From positions 930,001 through 994,000 of the forward strand of contig NZ_AP014879.1 of assembly GCF_002355735.1 (NCBI RefSeq): DNA of 64,000 nt, written 5' to 3'. The stretch is from Sulfuricaulis limicola (lineage in GTDB: Bacteria; Pseudomonadota; Gammaproteobacteria; Acidiferrobacterales; Sulfurifustaceae). Below the pieces are notes generated by a model. That model did not search any database. It saw only the letters and a list, made by a program, of their open reading frames with translations, and had not been told where the DNA came from. Positions 16,694 through 24,734 of this stretch are shown here, in pieces. The number at the start of each line of letters is the position of its first letter. Within the stretch, counting starts at the first letter, position 1. Made by a program: the position numbers and the translations under genes.

Positions 16694-16882
16694 ATGAAAA
16701 AGAACCGTGGCGCTGAGTTCTTAAAGAGCAGGGAAGCCCGCATGGCGGCCGCTTTAGAGGAGCGGTCACCTCAAAGAATCGTCAGGATGTATCAAGACCA
16801 GAAAATAGGAATCATGGTCAAAGTTTATTCGCCACCGCAAGACGTGCCATATCGGAGACAACCGGTGGGGTGGTCAGAATAA
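16694..16882 (+). CDS. Small protein with conserved PPQxxPYRRQPVGWSE tail
   Basis: 62 residues starting at ATG 16694 with GGAGG upstream. Highly basic and helical at first (KKNRGAEFLKSREARMAAALEERSPQRIVRMYQDQKIGIMVKVYS), ending in PPQDVPYRRQPVGWSE. There is no signal peptide. The last residues recur at 23004-23057 with only synonymous differences over the final 11 codons, so this tail is under protein-level selection. I do not recognise the family; DNA/RNA binding or a peptide adaptor are open possibilities. Confidence 0.6.
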   Translation: MKKNRGAEFLKSREARMAAALEERSPQRIVRMYQDQKIGIMVKVYSPPQDVPYRRQPVGWSE

Positions 16883-17049
16883 TGCAGAGAAGATAGTTGC
16901 TACCAGTGAAAAAATAATAGAAATTTCCGAGCCGGAGGAGCTGTCACCGCCTCCTTCTGGATGGGCGGCGTCTCGGCGGCAAACCGTATTTTTCTGAAAG
17001 TTTCGAGGGCTATATCCGCACGTCAAATCCAACTTGTTCAGGAGAAACC

Positions 17050-17337
17050 ATGAATGCAACGGGAAGCATATCCTTCTTCAACAAACGTAGAGGTATCGTC
17101 CTCGCCACGGCAGCGGCTTCACTCTTTTTCGCGGCACCGTCCGCTCACGCCGCTCAAGAAGAGGCCGTCATTCATTGTGCAGGCGTCAACGCATGCAGAG
17201 GTCAAGGACGCTGCGGTACGGCGGAACATTCATGCAAAGGCGCAAATGCCTGCAAGGGTCAAGGAATTTTGCCCATGACCAAAGAGGAATGTGAGGCCAA
17301 AGGCGGAAGACCGAAAGAGCTTGTCGCCCCTAAGTAA
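17050..17337 (+). CDS. Bufferin-like Cys-rich secreted peptide (BufA2-type), orphan
   Basis: 95 residues with signal peptide (RRGIVLATAAASLFFAAPSAHA), then a Cys-rich core: HCAGVNACRGQGRCGTAEHSCKGANACKGQGI, followed by KEECEAKGGRPKE. The CxGVNACxGxG...SCKGxNACKGQG pattern is that of the bufferin-like precursor family (BufA2), whose cysteines are in known cases modified by a DUF692 (MNIO) enzyme with a DUF2063 partner to bind copper. No such modifying gene is visible in this window, so the peptide is an orphan here. It lies among the Crp/Fnr paralogues. Confidence 0.75.
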   Translation: MNATGSISFFNKRRGIVLATAAASLFFAAPSAHAAQEEAVIHCAGVNACRGQGRCGTAEHSCKGANACKGQGILPMTKEECEAKGGRPKELVAPK

Positions 17338-17414
17338 TCTTAACGGAAAAAACGATGCGCCTAGCAGGAAACGGCAGATCCTATTGCTATACGACGCCGG
17401 TGAAGAGTTCAGCG

Positions 17415-17981
17415 TTAAGTATGTCGTTTCCACCGACCGAAGCCGACCAATCCGAACAGTCCGGCGCCGAACAACCATGCTGCGGAGGGCAGCGGTACCG
17501 GGCTCGGGGGTAGTGGGTCGCTAATCTGCCCACGGATAGCACCGTTCGGAAAATCCGCATTGTGCAGGTTGATGTAGAAACCCTTCGGGTTAGCGATGAC
17601 GTTCGCGACATCCGGATCGACGAGGCCAGCTCCGTTCAACTGGGCATTGAAATTCACGACGACCGGGCCGTTGGTGCCGGCGACACCCTGGTGGATGTGC
17701 GCGCCGGTCAGCGGCAGAGCAATGTTCGCCACGGAAAATTGCCAAGCGATCGTGTTCGTGCCCGAATCGATCAACAGATCGGCGACGCCGAATCCATCCG
17801 TATCGCCGTTGTTAAATTGATTCGGCGCATTGACCTCCTGAAAACCGGTCAGGGCGATCTGGAAATGTACAATCGCGGCGGTCGCCGGATTCGAGCACCA
17901 TAGTCCTGTTGTGGCAACCAGGATCGCAACAAGTGTTTTTGTTTTGACGGTAGAAATTATGGATGCAAAAGAAGATTTCAT
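17415..17981 (-). CDS. CHRD-domain protein with PEP-CTERM-like sorting tail
   Basis: 188 residues: signal peptide, then a CHRD domain (FQIALTGFQEVNAPNQFNNGDTDGFGVADLLIDSGTNTIAWQFSVANI, with AHIHQGVAGTNGPVVVNF and GFYINLHNADFPNGAIRGQI), and a C-terminal VPLPSAAWLFGAGLFGLVGFGRWKR. That end is the VPLPxAxWLFGxG variant of the PEP-CTERM signal recognised by exosortase systems: motif, hydrophobic helix, basic end. The protein is therefore probably delivered to the envelope or exopolysaccharide. A good ribosome site (GGAGGAG) precedes ATG 17981. No exosortase gene is present in the window. Confidence 0.88.
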   Translation of the reverse strand: MKSSFASIISTVKTKTLVAILVATTGLWCSNPATAAIVHFQIALTGFQEVNAPNQFNNGDTDGFGVADLLIDSGTNTIAWQFSVANIALPLTGAHIHQGVAGTNGPVVVNFNAQLNGAGLVDPDVANVIANPKGFYINLHNADFPNGAIRGQISDPLPPSPVPLPSAAWLFGAGLFGLVGFGRWKRHT

Positions 17982-18078
17982 TTTTATGTCTCCTCCAAGC
18001 CCAGATAAGAATTTAAAAAATGATTTTCAAGATGAGGCGGAGCGTATTCAACAATACTGACTTCCCATCGATATGAAA

Positions 18079-18091
18079 GTGACAAGGTCAC
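18079..18091. promoter_or_regulatory. Palindrome GTGAC-N3-GTCAC upstream of Crp/Fnr paralogue 2
   Basis: GTGACAAGGTCAC lies in the 203-bp divergent region between the CHRD gene and the Crp/Fnr gene at 18185. The same GTGAC-N3-GTCAC form recurs at 18862-18874 before paralogue 3. The half-site resembles the Crp TGTGA/TCACA half-site but the centre is shorter than in classical sites. Binding by one of the local regulators is a hypothesis. Confidence 0.4.
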
Positions 18092-18184
18092 ATAAAAATA
18101 AAATTGAGGATTGATGCATACAATGATGAACGCATCAAACTCAGCATGGTTTGCTAGGTATTTCCACATACTCTGGTGCGCAAG

Positions 18185-18865
18185 ATGGGTGACCGTATCG
18201 AAACGAAGTGGCTGACGCGTTTCCCCGAATTGGCCAAGATTTCCGATGGTGCTTGGACCGAGGCGGTCAAGGCGGCCAGCGTGCGGACCATTCCCCACGG
18301 GACGGTGCTTTTCCGGCCGGGAGATCCCTGTATGAGCTTCGTGCTGGTGTTTGCCGGTACCGTGCGCGTGCATATACCCGGTGAAAGCGGCCGAGAAATC
18401 GTGCTTTATCGCGTGGAGTCGGGCGAAATTTGCGTCCTCACGCTTTCCAACATGCTCGGCGGCATAACCTATTCGGCGGAAGGGGTGACCGAAACCGACG
18501 CGCAGCTCGTTGTGATTCCACCGCAACCATTCGAGCATGCCTTGACCGCTTCCCCCGCTTTCCGCCGTTATATTTTTTCGATGATCGGACGGCGTTTGGG
18601 GGAGATGATGCTACTGCTGGAAGAAATCACCTTTAAACGCTTGGATATCCGCTTGGCGCAATTGCTGGCACGAGCAGCCGATGAGAACGAAAATCGTCCC
18701 CTGCATAAAACCCATCAGGAACTTGCGGCTCTCCTCGGATCGAGCCGCGAGGTCATCAGTCGGTTGCTCAAGGAATTCGAGCGTAATGGCTGGGTCAGGC
18801 TCAATCGCGGGAATATCGAAGTGCTGTCGCGCACCGCGCTGGAGCATTTCCCCATGCATAAGTGA
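18185..18865 (+). CDS. Crp/Fnr-family transcriptional regulator (paralogue 2 of 3)
   Basis: 226 residues from ATG 18185 (a GTG at 18176 is also in frame; homology of the WLTRFPELAKI start to paralogue 1 favours 18185). The sensor domain has PHGTVLFRPGDPCMSFVLVFAGTVRVHIPGESGREIVLYRVESGEICVLTLSNMLGG; the helix-turn-helix is KTHQELAALLGSSREVISRLLKEFERNGWVRL. No FNR-type cysteine cluster. It lies between the CHRD gene (divergent) and paralogue 3 (same direction, 141 bp downstream). Effector unknown. Confidence 0.88.
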   Translation: MGDRIETKWLTRFPELAKISDGAWTEAVKAASVRTIPHGTVLFRPGDPCMSFVLVFAGTVRVHIPGESGREIVLYRVESGEICVLTLSNMLGGITYSAEGVTETDAQLVVIPPQPFEHALTASPAFRRYIFSMIGRRLGEMMLLLEEITFKRLDIRLAQLLARAADENENRPLHKTHQELAALLGSSREVISRLLKEFERNGWVRLNRGNIEVLSRTALEHFPMHK

Positions 18866-18876
18866 CTAAGTCACTT
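18860..18876. promoter_or_regulatory. Perfect 17-bp palindrome before Crp/Fnr paralogue 3
   Basis: AAGTGACT-A-AGTCACTT overlaps the stop codon of paralogue 2 and lies about 130 bp before the start of paralogue 3. It contains the GTGAC-N3-GTCAC core also found at 18079. No T-run follows, so a protein-binding site is more likely than a terminator. Confidence 0.45.
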
Positions 18877-19006
18877 TACAGTCCTTATCTCTAAAGGCAA
18901 TGTGTAATAAAAGTTTCATCTGAGATCCGTCGTAGTTTTCTAGAGATAAAGAATCGACCCCACGCGCCGCGCGTGGTCGTTTGCTGAAGAGGGATATTGC
19001 ATTTTT

Positions 19007-19726
19007 ATGCTTGCGCTCCATCGCTCCAAGTCCGATTCCGATCCCTCATGGTTTGCCGCTTGCCCTGAACTCGCGGCCATCCGCGAGCCCGCCTGGCTGG
19101 AAGCCACTAAGGCGGCGCAGCGGCATAACATACATGCCCGGCGACGGCTATTTTCCGATCACGAACTCAATCGCAGTTTTTTGATCGTCATCAAAGGGCG
19201 TGTCCAAATTTATAAGTCGGAGCGGGGTCGGGAAATCGCGCTTTATCGTCTCGAAGAGGGGGATGTTTGTCTTTTCAACGTAGTGTCACAGCTTTTCGGC
19301 AACCCTTTTTACCGGGTGACCGCCATCACCGAAACGGAGGTCGAGATCGCCAGCATCCCACCCGAGCATTTCAAGCGTGCCTTCGAAGATTCGGCCGAGT
19401 TCCGTCACTTTATTGTGACGTCACTGGTGCGTCGTTTAACCGACATGATGCAGTTGTTGGAAGGTATCGTCTTTCAGCGCCTGGATGTGAGGCTCGCCAA
19501 ATTATTGCTCGCGCGGACGTGCGATTCGGAAGGTTGCGTCTGCATCACGCACTCCGACATTGCCAAGGAGTTGGGTTCCTCGCGCGAGGTGATCAGCCGC
19601 CTGCTCAAGGAGTTCGAGCGTAAAACTTGGATCAGCCTCGCGCGCGGCGAAATCCGTATTCAAAAATTTAAAGATCTGCACGATTTTATTCAATGTCGTG
19701 CCCCGTTGACTGAGCCTCCGAAGTGA
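19007..19726 (+). CDS. Crp/Fnr-family transcriptional regulator (paralogue 3 of 3)
   Basis: 239 residues. It begins SDPSWFAACPELAAIREPAWLEATKAAQRHNIHARRRLF, in register with the other two paralogues. The sensor domain carries SERGREIALYRLEEGDVCLFNVVSQLFG; the helix-turn-helix is ITHSDIAKELGSSREVISRLLKEFERKTWISL. The C-terminus is longer (IRIQKFKDLHDFIQCRAPLTEPPK). It lies 155 bp upstream of the multicopper oxidase gene on the same strand, with a strong inverted repeat in between, so control of the oxidase cluster is plausible but unproven. Confidence 0.87.
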   Translation: MLALHRSKSDSDPSWFAACPELAAIREPAWLEATKAAQRHNIHARRRLFSDHELNRSFLIVIKGRVQIYKSERGREIALYRLEEGDVCLFNVVSQLFGNPFYRVTAITETEVEIASIPPEHFKRAFEDSAEFRHFIVTSLVRRLTDMMQLLEGIVFQRLDVRLAKLLLARTCDSEGCVCITHSDIAKELGSSREVISRLLKEFERKTWISLARGEIRIQKFKDLHDFIQCRAPLTEPPK

Positions 19727-19771
19727 TTTTGTCTCTGTCGGCGACTTTATCACCGAGATTCTCCTGTCTTT

Positions 19772-19795
19772 AAAGTCTGGAATAACGCAGACTTT
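19772..19795. promoter_or_regulatory. Inverted repeat before the multicopper oxidase gene
   Basis: AAAGTCTG, 8 bp, CAGACTTT: perfect 8-bp arms 46 bp after paralogue 3 and about 87 bp before the oxidase start. It is followed by one more T and then CCCG, so it could be a weak terminator of the regulator gene or an operator of the oxidase. Confidence 0.4.
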
Positions 19796-19881
19796 TCCCG
19801 TTGAGTTCGATCTAATTTTCATAACGCGACCTGTCTTGCATCCTGCTGCAAAGGGTCATATCAACGGGGAGATTATCAACC

Positions 19882-21549
19882 ATGCCCAACGAAGTCAGCC
19901 GCAGTAAATTAACGCGCCGCCATTTCCTGAAACTGGGAGCCGCCGGTGGATTGATTGCCAGTGCCCCCTATATCCTTACTTCCAAGAAAGGCGCCATGCT
20001 TGCTGATGTGCTAATGCCCCAAGCCAATGCCCTGATGGGCCCCGGTGGCGGTACCGTCGGCACCAGCCCGCCGGTCACGCCTTTTACCGTCGAGATGCCG
20101 CTCCCGCCGGTGAAGACAACGATACCGTCCCTCTCGCCCGCGCCGGTCACCTCCCAGTTCCAGTATTACAGCCAGTACCCGGCTCAAGAGCTGTACGATG
20201 TGAACGTCAAGGAATTCCTGCACAGCTTTCACCCCTCGCTGCCGCTGAACAAGGCCTGGGGCTATGACGGCATGGTGCCGGGACCGCTGTTTAAGGGCAC
20301 TTATGGCAAGCCCATGATCGTGCGTTTCCGCAACAACCTGCCGGTGACGTCCACGGGTTTCGGCGACCCTAAGATTATCACCCACCTGCACAACGCCCAT
20401 TCGGGGTCGGAAAGTGACGGCTTTGCCGGCGATTTCTACGCGTCCGGCACGTACAAGGACCACCACTACCCACACATGCTGGCGGGCGGCGATGCGCGCG
20501 AGGCGCTGGGAAGCATGTGGTACCACGACCATCGTGTAGACTTTACCGCGGCCAACACCTATAAGGGGCTCGTCGGGACGTTTTTCCTGTTCGATAAGGT
20601 GGATTCCGGCGACGAGACGGACACCACTGCCGAGGCGCTGCGGCTGCCAAGCGGGGACTACGATGTCCCGCTGTTCCTCGCCGATAAGCAGTTCGACGCC
20701 AACGGCGCGCTGATCTTCAACCAAAACGACACGAACGGCTTCGTCGGCGACCGCTTCACGGTCAACGGCGTCATTCAGCCGTATTTCAAGGTCGCGCGGC
20801 GTAAGTATCGCTTGCGCTTCTACAACGGCGGGCCGTCGCGCTGGTACGGCATAAAATTCAGCAACGGGATGTCGTTCAAACTGATCGCGACCGACGGTAA
20901 CCTGCTGGACAGTCCCACTACCTTGACCCGATTTGTGCATTCGCCCTCCGAGCGTTTCGATATCGTGGTCGACTTCTCGCAGTTTCCCATCGGCACGCAG
21001 ATCGTGTTGCAAAACGACGTCGCCCAGACGAGCGGCCGCGGCCCTTCCGGCACGCTCGGCACGCCGATCCAGCTCATGCGCTTCGACGTCGACCGCAACG
21101 CGGCCGACCCGAGCCAGGTGCCGGCGACGCTGCGGCCCTTGCCGCCGATTCCCACGGCGACAGTGACGCGCAACTGGCAATTTCAAAACATGGGCGGCGC
21201 CTGGACCGTGAACGGCCGCTTGTTCGACTTGAACCGGGTCGACGCAGTCGTCAAACGCGGCACCGTGGAGCGCTGGAATCTGAGCAGCATGGGGATGTGG
21301 TCGCACCCGATTCACATTCACCTGGAGGAGTTCCGCATTCTGGCGCGCGGGGACGCCGCGCGGCGAGCCATAGAGCGCGGCCGCAAGGACGTCGTCCAAC
21401 TGGGCAGCGGGATGATGGGATCGATAGCGCCGTCCAGCGCCTCCGTCGTCATCAACTTCCGCGACATGTTGGGCAAATACATGATGCATTGCCACAACAC
21501 GGTTCACGAAGACCATGCGATGATGGTGCGCTTCGACGTCGTACCGTAA
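19882..21549 (+). CDS. Tat-exported multicopper oxidase (CotA/laccase-like)
   Basis: 555 residues. Twin-arginine signal LTRRHFLKLGAAGGLIASAP. Three cupredoxin domains with all four copper-binding clusters in order: HLHNAHSG, MWYHDHR, HPIHIHLEEF and MHCHNTVHEDHAMM (the HCH cysteine is the type 1 ligand). The YDGMVPGPLFKGTYGKPMIVRFRNNLP block is of the spore-coat CotA, bilirubin oxidase and manganese oxidase branch rather than the CueO/CopA branch. Acts in the periplasm; the substrate could be Mn(II), Fe(II), Cu(I) or phenolics. It is followed by a Sco-like gene and an Ig-like protein on the same strand. Confidence 0.92.
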   Translation: MPNEVSRSKLTRRHFLKLGAAGGLIASAPYILTSKKGAMLADVLMPQANALMGPGGGTVGTSPPVTPFTVEMPLPPVKTTIPSLSPAPVTSQFQYYSQYPAQELYDVNVKEFLHSFHPSLPLNKAWGYDGMVPGPLFKGTYGKPMIVRFRNNLPVTSTGFGDPKIITHLHNAHSGSESDGFAGDFYASGTYKDHHYPHMLAGGDAREALGSMWYHDHRVDFTAANTYKGLVGTFFLFDKVDSGDETDTTAEALRLPSGDYDVPLFLADKQFDANGALIFNQNDTNGFVGDRFTVNGVIQPYFKVARRKYRLRFYNGGPSRWYGIKFSNGMSFKLIATDGNLLDSPTTLTRFVHSPSERFDIVVDFSQFPIGTQIVLQNDVAQTSGRGPSGTLGTPIQLMRFDVDRNAADPSQVPATLRPLPPIPTATVTRNWQFQNMGGAWTVNGRLFDLNRVDAVVKRGTVERWNLSSMGMWSHPIHIHLEEFRILARGDAARRAIERGRKDVVQLGSGMMGSIAPSSASVVINFRDMLGKYMMHCHNTVHEDHAMMVRFDVVP

Positions 21550-21609
21550 CGAAATTTTACTTCAACCAGCAGTCCCCTCCCGCACCGGGAGTGGGCCGAA
21601 GGAGTTCCG

Positions 21610-22272
21610 ATGGATAGACGCGCATTTCTTTCCCTGTCGGGCGCCGCCGGGACCGTCGCGGCCGGCCCGGGTTGGGCGGCAACGCCGGAAACTGCAACGC
21701 CCGCGCGCCGGGTCGCCCCCGATCCCGTGCCCACGGCCTTGGCGCTGCCCAACCTCACCCTCTGGACGCACGAGAACAAAAAGGTCCGGCTGTATGACGA
21801 CCTGCTCAAGGACAAAATATTCCTCATAAACATGTTCTTCGTCGCCTGCACCGACGGCCAATGCCCGCTGATAACGGCCAACTTGGCGCGCGTGCAGCCG
21901 CTCATTGGCGAGCGGCTTGGGCGCGATATCTTCATGTATTCCATTTCGCTCAATCCGGTAATGGACACCCCCGAGAGCCTGCACGCCTACGTCAAACACT
22001 TCAACGTGCGCCCCGGCTGGCTGTTCCTGACCGGCGACAAAGACAAACCCGACGAGATCGAGCACCTGCGAAAAGCGCTCGGTTATTGGGATCCGGATCC
22101 CGAGCTGGACAAGGATAAAACGACCCATATCGGCCTGGTGCGGGTGGGCAACGAGCCCGTGGATCGCTGGACCAGTGCGCCGACGCTGGCCGAGCCGCGC
22201 GAGATCGCGCGCATGTTGAGCTATGTCGATTGGCCGAAGGGCTGGACGGGCAGACGACACCGCGCCGCCTGA
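21610..22272 (+). CDS. SCO1/SenC-like copper chaperone
   Basis: 220 residues, N-terminal export signal (MDRRAFLSLSGAAGTVAAGPGWA, short Tat-like), then a thioredoxin-fold domain. FVACTDGQCPLITANLARVQPLIGERLG supplies the CxxxC(P) copper/thiol motif, and the distal His lies in TTHIGLVRVGN. LIGERLGRDIFMYSISLNPVMDTPESLHAYVKHFNVRPGWLFLTGD is typical of Sco proteins. Likely role: loading copper into the adjacent multicopper oxidase or another cuproprotein, which explains the gene order. Spaced 60 bp from the oxidase stop. Confidence 0.88.
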   Translation: MDRRAFLSLSGAAGTVAAGPGWAATPETATPARRVAPDPVPTALALPNLTLWTHENKKVRLYDDLLKDKIFLINMFFVACTDGQCPLITANLARVQPLIGERLGRDIFMYSISLNPVMDTPESLHAYVKHFNVRPGWLFLTGDKDKPDEIEHLRKALGYWDPDPELDKDKTTHIGLVRVGNEPVDRWTSAPTLAEPREIARMLSYVDWPKGWTGRRHRAA

Positions 22273-22319
22273 CCGCGATGCGCACCCTCTTGCAGGGGCG
22301 GCCGTTGCAGGAGAGTCAC

Positions 22320-22985
22320 ATGAAAACGAGATGGTTGGACAAGGTGCTCGCCGGGGTGATCGCCGCAATGGGCGCCGCGCCGGCTTGGCCGCTGGTAATT
22401 CAAAGCCCGCAACCCGGTGAGTCCGTGTCGCCGGGGCAGACAGTGTGGTTGATCGTCAACCCGAGTTCGCCGGCCGAAAGCGATATTCAGGCCGTGCGGA
22501 TAATGGCGCCCGGGGCGAGCGGCTGCGAGGACGTGCCGCCGAGCGTGCCGGTTCAATGCCCGTTGACCATCCCCGACGGGTCGGACGATGCCGCTATTCC
22601 CACCGCCGTCGATATCCGCGTGCAGGTGACCTTCGCCGATGGCACCGAGGCGCAGGCCAAGACGAGCGTGACTGTCACCGAGACTCGGTCGTTGCAGGCA
22701 CTGGAAGGCGACCCGCGCGCCTCACCCCTGGTGTTCAATGCGATCGGTGAAGAACGCGATTTTCCGGTTTTTGGTATATCGACCGACGGGGGGTTGCACG
22801 ACCTGCGCGGCCGCCGCCAGGGGACTATGTACGACATCAGCGATCCGGCGGTGGTAAAGGTGCGTGACGACGGCCGCGTGGTCGCACAAGCTGTGGGCGC
22901 GGCGACAATCACGGTACGAAACGGCGCCTTCTCTTTTGAAGTGCCGGTATTCGTGCTCGATGGAACCAAGGCGAGAAGACCGTGA
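22320..22985 (+). CDS. Secreted protein with bacterial Ig-like (Big_2-type) C-terminus
   Basis: 221 residues from ATG 22320 (GGAGAG upstream), signal peptide ending near APAWP. First part: beta-rich, LVIQSPQPGESVSPGQTVWLIVNP. C-terminal part: YDISDPAVVKVRDDGRVVAQAVGAATITVRNGAFSFEVPVFVL, the VxVxxDGxVxAxxxGxATITV pattern of Big_2 Ig-like domains. Two Cys (GCEDVPPSVPVQC) could form a disulfide. No catalytic residue is apparent. Same strand and 47 bp after the Sco gene, so probably part of the oxidase operon; the role is unknown. Confidence 0.7.
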   Translation: MKTRWLDKVLAGVIAAMGAAPAWPLVIQSPQPGESVSPGQTVWLIVNPSSPAESDIQAVRIMAPGASGCEDVPPSVPVQCPLTIPDGSDDAAIPTAVDIRVQVTFADGTEAQAKTSVTVTETRSLQALEGDPRASPLVFNAIGEERDFPVFGISTDGGLHDLRGRRQGTMYDISDPAVVKVRDDGRVVAQAVGAATITVRNGAFSFEVPVFVLDGTKARRP

Positions 22986-23003
22986 AGAACCGGAAAGCGT
23001 TGA

Positions 23004-23057
23004 ATGCCGCCACAAAAGGCGCCGTATCGGAGGCAGCCGGTAGGATGGTCGGAATAG
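23004..23057 (+). CDS. Mini-ORF repeating the PYRRQPVGWSE tail
   Basis: 17 codons: MPPQKAPYRRQPVGWSE and stop. The last 11 residues and the PPQ are identical to the end of the protein at 16694, although 6 of 35 bases differ; all six changes are third-position synonymous. Just upstream, in another frame, GTGAAGAACCGG (VKNRKAL) resembles the start of the 16694 protein (MKKNRGAE). This may be an internally deleted copy or a real micro-peptide; no strong ribosome site is visible. Confidence 0.35.
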   Translation: MPPQKAPYRRQPVGWSE

Positions 23058-23104
23058 TGGGATGAGCAGTGACCTCCAGTTGCCTGATCCAGACGCGGAT
23101 TGCA

Positions 23105-24646
23105 TCATCGTAAATTTTTATTTACCGGGACCTGCTCAGTCGGCGGTACGTTAAGATTCACTTGGTCTATCTCCAGACGGTTACGGCCGCCTTCCTTGGC
23201 CGAATAAAGCGCCTGATCAGCGCGCCGGAACAACTCCGTGGGATTTCGTGTAATCGCGCATTCGGCAAATGCCGCACCGATACTGAGCGTGCAAACAGAA
23301 TCCCCGGATGTCAAGGGATCGTCCTTGAGCGCCGCCTGGAAATCCGCGCACATTCGCTGCGCCCAGGCAGGCAGATGGTTTTTCTGCATGTTCGTTACCA
23401 CCACGGCGAATTCATCGCCACCCAAGCGAGCTGAAAAGTCAGATTTACGTGTATTGTGCCGCAGGCACGCGGCCAGCAGCTGCAATACCCGGTCGCCGAC
23501 CGCGTGTCCCGCCGAGTCGTTGATTCGCTTGAAGCGGTCTATATCGATCAACAACAGACCGACTTGCACGCCGCGCTGGGACAGGTTGCAGGCCCGTTCC
23601 ACCTCCATATTGAATCGGCGGCGATTCGGCAGTTGGGTTAATTCATCGGTCAGGCTCAATGCAACGAGCTTGGTTTGCTTTTCCTGAATATCTTGTGCGA
23701 TCGCCTGGATGACCGGAAGAACCTGCTCGGTCTCCTTGAGCGGGCTGTCGGTCATCGTGATAGATTCGCCGGCATGAATCTGGTCGAGAAGGGTTTTGAT
23801 GCGGCTAAATTCAGCCAAGAAAAGACGCACCATGAGAATGGTGACGGTCATGAATGCCGTGACGATTAACACCGATGTGGCCAGGTTGGTTCCACCTAGA
23901 GCCAGATAGACGGGAACCGTATTGGTTTCGGCGCGTATCAACTCCAGCCGCCAAGTGCTCTCGGGAACTTTCGCTTCGTGATGGAGGATTTCATGTCCAT
24001 CCGGGGCGTTGCCGGCCTTGGCAATCGTCGCCCCCGATTCGTCGCGCAGTATCAGGACCTCGTGCGGCAGAACGCTTTGCGTCAGCACTGCCTGCAGGGT
24101 GTCGAGACTGAAGCTCACGAACAACGTTCCCAGCGCTTCACCCAGCGAATCCGTCACCGGTTCCGTCAGGTCAAAATGCGCGAGCTGGGGGTTGTCACGA
24201 TGCACCAGCGGTTCAGCCAGCGATTGACGGGAAGATTTCTTGCGGAGATCGGCGACGCAGGACGGGCCCAGGCGCAGTTCCACCGGTGTGCCAAGGACCT
24301 TCCCGTCGGGATCCACCAGGGCGAGCCCGATGTTATGGGGAAGATAGCGCTGCTGCCGTTCCGCCCATTCCTGGGCAGTGGCGATATCGTGCATGATCAG
24401 GATATCCTGCGCTTCGCCCCGGCGGGCAAGTTGCTTTAGGACGCTCCGATAGAATTGCAATTGCTGGCTGATGTTTTGCGCATGCTGGTTTAAGGCCCGC
24501 TCCCCCTGATCGGTGTCGATTTGATGGATATGTTGATGGATGACCCACAGATTGACGCCCAGCGAAAGTACCATCGCGGCCAGAACCATTCCCGCGCGCC
24601 GGTACGCGAGAGTGAGGAGAGATATTTTTCTCATGCTTTTGACCAT
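23105..24646 (-). CDS. Membrane diguanylate cyclase with periplasmic Cache-like sensor
   Basis: About 513 residues from ATG 24646 (ATG 24634 is an alternative). TM1 (YRRAGMVLAAMVLSLGVNLWV), a periplasmic region of about 220 residues with a Cache-like layout (NIGLALVDPDGKVLGTPVELRLG, then LFVSFSLDTLQAVLTQSV), TM2 (VLIVTAFMTVTILMVRLFL), a HAMP-like linker, then GGDEF (ARLGGDEFAVVV) with an RxxD site (RKSD) five residues before. It makes cyclic di-GMP and is likely product-inhibited. Last gene of island A; its stop lies 47 bp from the mini-ORF transcribed towards it. Confidence 0.88.
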   Translation of the reverse strand: MVKSMRKISLLTLAYRRAGMVLAAMVLSLGVNLWVIHQHIHQIDTDQGERALNQHAQNISQQLQFYRSVLKQLARRGEAQDILIMHDIATAQEWAERQQRYLPHNIGLALVDPDGKVLGTPVELRLGPSCVADLRKKSSRQSLAEPLVHRDNPQLAHFDLTEPVTDSLGEALGTLFVSFSLDTLQAVLTQSVLPHEVLILRDESGATIAKAGNAPDGHEILHHEAKVPESTWRLELIRAETNTVPVYLALGGTNLATSVLIVTAFMTVTILMVRLFLAEFSRIKTLLDQIHAGESITMTDSPLKETEQVLPVIQAIAQDIQEKQTKLVALSLTDELTQLPNRRRFNMEVERACNLSQRGVQVGLLLIDIDRFKRINDSAGHAVGDRVLQLLAACLRHNTRKSDFSARLGGDEFAVVVTNMQKNHLPAWAQRMCADFQAALKDDPLTSGDSVCTLSIGAAFAECAITRNPTELFRRADQALYSAKEGGRNRLEIDQVNLNVPPTEQVPVNKNLR

Positions 24647-24734
24647 TAGCCGTAATGTGCCCGCCTTCGATGAAGACGGTATGCCTGGCCAAATTACAGG
24701 CAATAGTTATGCCAAGTATCGAAACCGGGCCAGG

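Noticed and set aside
16884-17049. Riboswitch (such as a c-di-GMP aptamer) before the bufferin-like gene
   Set aside because: A GC-rich hairpin-prone segment exists, but none of the conserved aptamer bases I know for c-di-GMP or metal riboswitches can be found.
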